This document shows positions 59,018 through 64,000 of a DNA stretch of 64,000 bases, one piece after another (within the stretch, counting starts at the first letter, position 1; every line of letters begins with the position of its first letter). The DNA is from JAFAXD01 sp963833605. GTDB lineage: Bacteria; Pseudomonadota; Alphaproteobacteria; Rhizobiales; Xanthobacteraceae. The notes below the pieces were generated by a model. The model saw only the letters and a list, made by a program, of their open reading frames with translations. It had not been told where the DNA came from and did not search any database. Where the stretch lies: contig CAWHYZ010000029.1 in the NCBI GenBank assembly GCA_963833605.1, positions 1 through 64,000 of the forward strand, read 5' to 3'. A program made the position numbers and the translations under genes.

Positions 59018-59776
59018 ATGCCGAACTTTTCGCCCGACTCTCCGCTTGTGAGCCGCGTGCTGGTGTCGCCCAACTGGGACGCGCGTACCGGGAGGGCGGA
59101 CATGATCCTGCTGCACTACACCGGGATGCGCTCGGCCGAAGCTGCGCTGCGCCGGCTGTGCGAGCCGGCGGCGCGCGTTTCCTCGCACTACGTGGTGATC
59201 GAAGACGGCGAGATCTACCAGCTGGTGCCGGAGAGCGAGCGCGCCTGGCACGCGGGAATCTCCTCGTGGGAAGGCGAGACCGACATCAATTCGCGCTCGA
59301 TCGGGATAGAAATCGCAAACCCGGGACACGATCTCGGCTACCCGGATTTTCCCGACGCCCAGGTCGCAGCGGTGATCGCGCTCTGCCGCGACGTGATGGC
59401 GCGGCGGCACATCCCGGCGGCGCGGGTGCTGGCGCACTCCGACGTAGCCCCGGCGCGCAAGCCCGACCCGGGCGAGAAGTTTCCTTGGCGGCGCTTGGCT
59501 GATGCCGGCATCGGCCTCTGGGTCGAGCCGACCGAAATCGTGCCCGGCCCCGAGCTCGACCCCGGCGATCAGAGCGAACTCGTTACCCGCATGCAGAACG
59601 AGTTTCGGCAGTTCGGCTATGACCTTGCGGCGAGCGGGACCTTCGACCAGGCGACCAAGGAAGTGGTGACCGCGTTCCAGCGCCATTTCCGGCCCGCCCG
59701 CGTCGACGGCATTCTCGATTACTCGACCTACGAAACCCTCAAGCGGTTGTTGAAGGTGCGTGCGCTGGTGGCTTGA
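59018..59776 (+). CDS. N-acetylmuramoyl-L-alanine amidase with peptidoglycan-binding domain, 252 aa
   Basis: Start MPNFSPDSPLVSRVLVSPNW at 59018; an upstream in-frame ATG lies inside the repeat and is rejected. Amidase_2 zinc site: MILLHYTGMRSAEA, INSRSIGIEIANPGHDLGYP (Glu) and VLAHSDVAPARKPDPGEKFP (His, Asp). A C-terminal PG_binding_1 domain follows (LVTRMQNEFRQFGYDLAASG, TKEVVTAFQRHFRPARVDGI). There is no signal peptide, so it is AmpD-like and recycles muropeptides in the cytoplasm. Next to rnpB, as in other Rhizobiales. Confidence 0.92.
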   Translation: MPNFSPDSPLVSRVLVSPNWDARTGRADMILLHYTGMRSAEAALRRLCEPAARVSSHYVVIEDGEIYQLVPESERAWHAGISSWEGETDINSRSIGIEIANPGHDLGYPDFPDAQVAAVIALCRDVMARRHIPAARVLAHSDVAPARKPDPGEKFPWRRLADAGIGLWVEPTEIVPGPELDPGDQSELVTRMQNEFRQFGYDLAASGTFDQATKEVVTAFQRHFRPARVDGILDYSTYETLKRLLKVRALVA

Positions 59777-59810
59777 CCACGTCAGCGCCGCGCGCCATCT
59801 CTAGATCATC

Positions 59811-60216
59811 AGTCGGCCGGATGGCCGCCCGCACCGATGCCGAAAGGTGGTGCGGGAGGAAAGTCCGGGCTCCATGGACATGCGGTGCCGGATAACGTCC
59901 GGCGGGCGAAAGCCCAGGGACAGTGCCACAGAGAATGAGACCGCCGCGGTGCGTTGCGTTTTGCCGCGGCAAGGGTGAAACGGTGCGGTAAGAGCGCACC
60001 GCGTCGCCGGCAACGGCGGCGGCACGGTAAACCCCACCGGGAGCAAGACCGAATAGGGACGGCGCGAGACCCGCGCCAATGCGGACTCGGGATCGATGTC
60101 CTGATCTGGCCGTCCGGGTAGGTTGCTTCAGGCGCCGGGCAACCGGCGTCGAAGATGAATGGTCGTCACGCGCGGGCAACCGCGCCACACAGAACCCGGC
60201 TTACAGGCCGGCTGAT
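59811..60216 (+). ncRNA. rnpB: RNase P RNA, bacterial class A
   Basis: Conserved catalytic core: GAGGAAAGTCCGGGCTCC (P4 5' strand / CR-I) at about 59865-59882, GGGTGAAACGGTGCGGTAAG and GCACCG in the middle, then CACACAGAACCCGGCTTACA near the 3' end (P4 3' strand). The P1 helix is CAGTCGGCC (about 59810) pairing with GGCCGGCTG (about 60206-60214). It processes tRNA 5' ends. Its usual downstream neighbours in this order (mraZ and cell-wall genes) are not in the window, because mobile DNA follows. Confidence 0.95.
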
Positions 60217-60218
60217 AT

Positions 60219-60250
60219 GGGGGCTCGGTGGGAAACCTCGCCGGGCCCCC
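60219..60250 (+). terminator. hairpin after rnpB
   Basis: GGGGGCTCGG (60219-60228) pairs with CCGGGCCCCC (60241-60250) with one wobble pair around a 12-nt loop. There is no U-tract, so it is a weak intrinsic terminator or a 3'-end stabiliser. Confidence 0.5.
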
Positions 60251-60315
60251 ACCCGTTTGGGCACGCGGGACGATCAGAACACGCGTCTAGATTAGCACTA
60301 CTTTGGCAGATTTAC

Positions 60316-61653
60316 TCACGCCGCTGCTCGTTGCAAATCCATTTTCGACAATGCGGGCATCGCTGCGGCGGTAATCGAGCGAAGAGTTCGAGGATGGCGT
60401 GACGCACGGCGGGCAGAGTTGGCTGAGGCGGCGGCCCGTTGATTCTTTTTTTCCCGCCTTGCTGTTGCGAGCCGGCGATGCTGGAGGAAGGCATACGCGA
60501 TCATCGTCATGAGCGCATGACGGTGAAGGCCTTGCCAGGATCGTCCCTCGAAGTGATCGAGACCGAGTTCTTCTTTCAGCTGCTGGTGAGCCTGCTCGCA
60601 AATCCATCGTGCCTTGATGGTGGCCGCCAAGGTGCGCAGGTCGGTCTTTGCCGGCAGGTTGGCGAGATAGTATTTCCTTTCTCCCGACATCCTGTGTTCG
60701 CCGATGAGCCAGGCCTCCTGCCCTGGCAGATGTTGCTGGCCCTTGTCCCCGATCCGCTGAGGAGGTCCGTCGGCTGTACGAACACGGACCGCTGCAAACC
60801 GAGCCTTGAGCTTTCCTTTCGTGCCGGTGCGCCAACTGATGGTGCGCCATTTGGCGTTGGCCAGCATATTTTCAGCCGGTATCGATAGAATGTCAGGAAC
60901 GTGCCGCTGACGGGGGCGGCCCCGAACGGCAATGGGCCAGATGAGCTGCACGTCGGCAGGGTAAACCTTGAGATGACGCGGAATGCCGACCGCCCAGGCA
61001 AGTTTGCGAGCTGTGAGCCCCTGGCGGAACGGCGCACCCATCCCATAGCCCGCATCCGCCAGCACACAGCCAAAGCGCACACCGGCCGCGATGGCGCGAT
61101 CGATCTCCACCAGAGCCATCTCCGGTTTCGTTCGTGCCGTTCGATATTCGGCCGGAACACCCGCTCGCTCCAACCGAGCCCGCTTGCTCGTCCAACTCTC
61201 GGGAAGAAACAACCGCAACGCCAGCATGACCGGTACTTCGCCTCGCGCCAGCGTCAGCGACACCAGGGTCTGGCAGTTCGCGGTCTTGCCCAGTGCCGAA
61301 GCATATTGCGCAGCGACACCAACCGAATGCGTGCCTTTCTTGGGTATCGCTGTGTCGTCGATCACCAGCACCGCATCGCTGCCGCCCACGAGCTTATCCG
61401 CTTGCACAAGCAGTTCGCTTTCCAAAGGCGTTGCATCCCAGATCCCGGCCGCAATGAAGTGGTGCAATTGATCGTAGTCACCTAGCGCAAGTCGCTCCGC
61501 CATCGGCTGAATGCTCTTGCGGACGCCTGGACCGATCAGCCCCGACACGTAGAGTGGACACATTTGTCGCCGCGCCTTGTGACCCAACCGAGCCAGAAAA
61601 GGCTTGAGAAAGCGTCCAAGCTCCTTCTTCCAATCCAACGTCCTGCCAACCAT
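60316..61653 (-). CDS. IS701-type transposase, about 445 aa
   Basis: DDE transposase with KLVGGSDAVLVIDDTAIPKK (first Asp), GVRFGCVLADAGYGMGAPFR (second Asp) and ICEQAHQQLKEELGLDHFEG (Glu). Start MVGRTLDWKKELGRFLKPFL at 61653. It appears full length and unbroken. The left edge of the element is probably near 60290, just after rnpB; I could not find matching terminal inverted repeats or a target duplication, so the ends are not defined. Confidence 0.87.
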   Translation of the reverse strand: MVGRTLDWKKELGRFLKPFLARLGHKARRQMCPLYVSGLIGPGVRKSIQPMAERLALGDYDQLHHFIAAGIWDATPLESELLVQADKLVGGSDAVLVIDDTAIPKKGTHSVGVAAQYASALGKTANCQTLVSLTLARGEVPVMLALRLFLPESWTSKRARLERAGVPAEYRTARTKPEMALVEIDRAIAAGVRFGCVLADAGYGMGAPFRQGLTARKLAWAVGIPRHLKVYPADVQLIWPIAVRGRPRQRHVPDILSIPAENMLANAKWRTISWRTGTKGKLKARFAAVRVRTADGPPQRIGDKGQQHLPGQEAWLIGEHRMSGERKYYLANLPAKTDLRTLAATIKARWICEQAHQQLKEELGLDHFEGRSWQGLHRHALMTMIAYAFLQHRRLATARREKKNQRAAASANSARRASRHPRTLRSITAAAMPALSKMDLQRAAA

Positions 61654-62085
61654 GGTCGGCCCCTCCAAAAGCCGACCACCCATAAATCATTGAAATACTG
61701 ATTTGGGAATCTTCAGGGTTCTGTGAGGTCGCATGGCCGAGAACACGCCGGGCCCGTTGACACGGTGATGAGCGCGACCTCAAAGAAGCCGGATTGAACG
61801 AAGCCGCGGGAGGTTGGGCACTATGGGGATAGTGGCTAATGGCTGGCTGATGGTTAATGTTGGAACTGGGCTTGGCGACGCGCGAGCGGAAGGCGAGTTT
61901 GTTTGTGCGCACTGCCGGTGCTCGAGAGCTGTATGCCACGATTGCGTCAATCTCCAGGGTTGGAACGGGCGGCATTCTCGGTGGGAGAGATTGATCGGCA
62001 GCGCGGTGCCGGTGCGGGCATTGCTGTCCGCAGCGCTGGGGCCGAGTCCGATCACGGTAGGTATCAGCGGGACGGTCATGACGTG
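61654..62085. other. 430-bp gap between IS701-type and IS91-type genes
   Basis: No gene is supported. It likely contains the right end of the IS701-type element (near 61700) and the non-coding end of the IS91-type element, but no clean terminal repeats are visible. Confidence 0.4.
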
Positions 62086-63269
62086 TCACAGAAGAATGGC
62101 TGCAGGGTTGCAGGAGCGCGGCACAGTTGCGATCCGCCGCATGGTGCCGCCGCAATCGGGACAGATGGCGAAATCGGCTGCGATGAATGGGCGATCGCCT
62201 TTGCGTGCGATTGTCGGCAGTCTCGCAGACGCTACTGTCCGTGGCCTCGAGCAGCCGACGACAGTGGGCGATGTTGTCATTACGGGAGCCATTGGCGAGG
62301 AAGCCGTAGTGGCGGATGCGGTGGAAGCTGTCCGGTAGTGTGTGCAACAGGAACCGGCGGATGAACTCGTCGGCATCGAGGGTCATCACCTTGGTCTTGC
62401 CGTCCGCTCGGTAGTCCTTCCAGGTGAAGCGGACCTTGCCGTCGGCGAGCGAGATCAGCCGGCTGTTGGCGATGGCGACACGATGGGTGTAGCGGCCGAG
62501 ATAGGCCAGCACCTGCTGGGGCCCGCCGAATGGTTGCTTGGCATAGACCACCCAGTTGAGGCGTTGGAGTTGGCCGAGACGTTCGGCAAATGCCGCGGGC
62601 TCGGCGAGGTTTGCGAGCTTGCCGAAGAACCGTAGTTTACCGGCGACGAAGGCGTTCTCCAGCTCCTGCAAGAACAGCCGGCGGAACAGCCGCGAGAGCA
62701 CACGCACCGGCAGGAAGAAGCCGGGACGACAAGCGACCCAGCGGGTGCCGTCAAGTGAGGGCCCGCCGCCGGGAACGACGCAGTGGACGTGCGGATGATG
62801 CTGCAGGGTCTGGCCCCAGGTGTGAAGCACCATGGTCATGCCGAGCTTGGCGCCGAGATGCCTGGGATCGGCCGCAATGGTGGCGAGTGTCTGCGGCCGC
62901 CGAGCGGAACAGGATCGCATAGACGGCGGACTTGTTCTGGAACGCGATCTCGCCGACCGACGCCGGCAGCGTGAAGACGACATGGAAGTACGGCACTGGC
63001 AGCAGCTCGGCTTGCCGATCCGCGAGCCATTGGGCCCGCGCCAGTCCCTGGCACTTGGGACAGTGGCGGTTGCGGCACGAGTTGTAAGCGATGCGGGTTG
63101 CACCGCAATCGTCGCATTGCTCGACATGGCCGCCGAGGACCGCCGTCCGGCACGCCGTGATGGCGCCCATGACCCGTCGCTCGACGCCTCCGAGATGACC
63201 GGAATGCGCCTGTCGAAACGCTTCGCCATGGCGGCGGAAGATATCCGCCACCTCCAGAGCCGGAGCCAT
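62086..63269 (-). mobile_element. IS91-family transposase, at least two frameshifts
   Basis: Frame 1 from ATG 63269 carries the Cys-rich N-domain: ITACRTAVLGGHVEQCDDCG, IAYNSCRNRHCPKCQG and LLPVPYFHVVFTLPASV. A frameshift near 62900 leads to TLATIAADPRHLGAKLGMTM, TLQHHPHVHCVVPGGGPSLD and YLGRYTHRVAIANSRLISLA (catalytic Tyr). A second, near 62250, leads to FIAADFAICPDCGGTMRRIA. It is a different subtype from the remnant at 10720-11721. It follows the recombinase gene by 9 bp, the usual pairing for this group. Confidence 0.82.
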
Positions 63270-63278
63270 GGCACCCGC

Positions 63279-64000
63279 TCAGCCGGGTGGCACGACGTCC
63301 AAGCGGAGCCGATCGAGCGGGCTCGGCGTGTTGCTGATCGTTTTGGTGGCGACCCGGGTGTAGCGCGCCGTGCTTGAGAGGCTGGCGTGGCCGAGCAGAA
63401 CCTGGATGATGCGCACGTCCGCCCCGCTCTCCAAGAGATGGGTCGCGAACGTGTGCCGCAGGGTGTGCACCGTCACCTGCTTGCTCAAGCCAGCCGCCGC
63501 GCAGGCTGAACGGCAAGCGGCGTGCAATACGTTGGGTACGAGCGGACGCTCGTCGTCGCGGCCGGGAAACAGCCATCGCTTGGGCCGAGTGAGCCGCCAG
63601 TAGGTGCGTAGGATCGTCAGAAGCTGCGGAGAGAGCATGACGTAGCGGTCCTTGCCGCCCTTGCCCTGTTCGACACGGATCACCATCCGCTGGCTATCGA
63701 TGTCGGCAATCTTCAAGAGAACGACTTCCGACACGCGCAGTCCGGCGGCGTAGACCGTGGTCAGCGCCATGCGGCTCTTGAGGCTCGGGATTGCCTCCAG
63801 GAAGCGCACGACCTCGTCAGCGCTCAACACGACCGGCAGCTTGCTCGGCTCGCGCGCATAGGCGATGCGCTCCGGTACCGCGTCCTGGCCGAGCGTCACG
63901 CCATAGAAGAACCGCAGCGCGCAGACGATCTGGTTCAGCGAAGGCCATGAGATCCCCGTCGCAACCAGATGAACCTGGAAGGCGTGGATATCTTCCAGGC
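63279..64000 (-). CDS. IS91-associated tyrosine recombinase, N-terminus beyond right edge
   Basis: The frame is open to the window edge (LEDIHAFQVHLVATGISWPS), so the start is outside. The catalytic domain is complete: Arg in VYAAGLRVSEVVLLK, Lys in QGKGGKDRYVMLS, VTVHTLRHTFATHLLESGAD (His, Arg), VLLGHASLSSTARYTRV (His and nucleophilic Tyr). It resembles XerC/D-like integrases that travel with IS91-type transposases. The visible part is intact. Confidence 0.88.
   Translation of the reverse strand, partial: LEDIHAFQVHLVATGISWPSLNQIVCALRFFYGVTLGQDAVPERIAYAREPSKLPVVLSADEVVRFLEAIPSLKSRMALTTVYAAGLRVSEVVLLKIADIDSQRMVIRVEQGKGGKDRYVMLSPQLLTILRTYWRLTRPKRWLFPGRDDERPLVPNVLHAACRSACAAAGLSKQVTVHTLRHTFATHLLESGADVRIIQVLLGHASLSSTARYTRVATKTISNTPSPLDRLRLDVVPPG

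Overview
The window is GC-rich and looks like the chromosome of an alphaproteobacterium of the Hyphomicrobiales (Bradyrhizobium / Xanthobacteraceae type). The main reason is the backbone order pmbA - inositol-phosphatase-like - DUF4170 - DUF374 acyltransferase - waaA - lpxK, supported by an AmpD-like amidase next to rnpB and by scattered palindromic intergenic repeats. Assignments rest on reading motifs and remembered family features; no database search was run.

Layout. 1-28.3 kb is an accessory region. 1-5 kb is a graveyard of small genes, mostly minus strand, many frameshifted, including several decayed copies of one small zinc-ribbon family. It also holds two ribbon-helix-helix genes and a candidate small RNA with its own terminator (3.95-4.07 kb). 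An IS256-family element (5091-6490) follows, then a large multicopper oxidase with an RTX-type C-terminal tail (6963-9338). 10.7-13.8 kb holds an IS91-type remnant and a phage terminase pair. 14.0-15.0 kb is an extradiol dioxygenase. 15.4-17.5 kb holds small genes and an array of strong inverted repeats. 17.9-28.2 kb is an integrative, phage-satellite-like element read on the minus strand: tyrosine integrase, small ORF, AlpA-like factor, DUF927 primase/helicase-type ATPase, von Willebrand A protein, an unknown low-GC gene, ParB/MT-A70 methyltransferase (broken), small terminase (broken by an IS5 element) and a truncated large terminase.

28.3-36.2 kb is the backbone: a truncated Gly/Thr-rich protein, then an overlapping run for peptidase modulation and lipid A / Kdo assembly. 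36.2-58.9 kb is a catabolic region. A minus-strand operon carries a gentisate-dioxygenase-like cupin, a LVIVD propeller protein, RidA, an NMT1-type ABC transporter and a GST. Facing it are FAD monooxygenases, an NTF2-like protein, a two-subunit TPP decarboxylase, an isopropylmalate-dehydrogenase-like enzyme, Bug-type binding proteins, a class II aldolase and a DASS transporter. Two cupins diverge from a CoA-transferase - acyl-CoA dehydrogenase - AtuA - ketopantoate-reductase-like operon, with three copies of a 14-bp operator-like motif between them. The theme is uptake and ring or side-chain breakdown of organic or aromatic acids; the substrate cannot be read from sequence.

59.0-60.2 kb holds the AmpD-like amidase and rnpB. 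Right after them come an IS701-type transposase, a frameshifted IS91-type transposase and a tyrosine recombinase that runs off the right edge.
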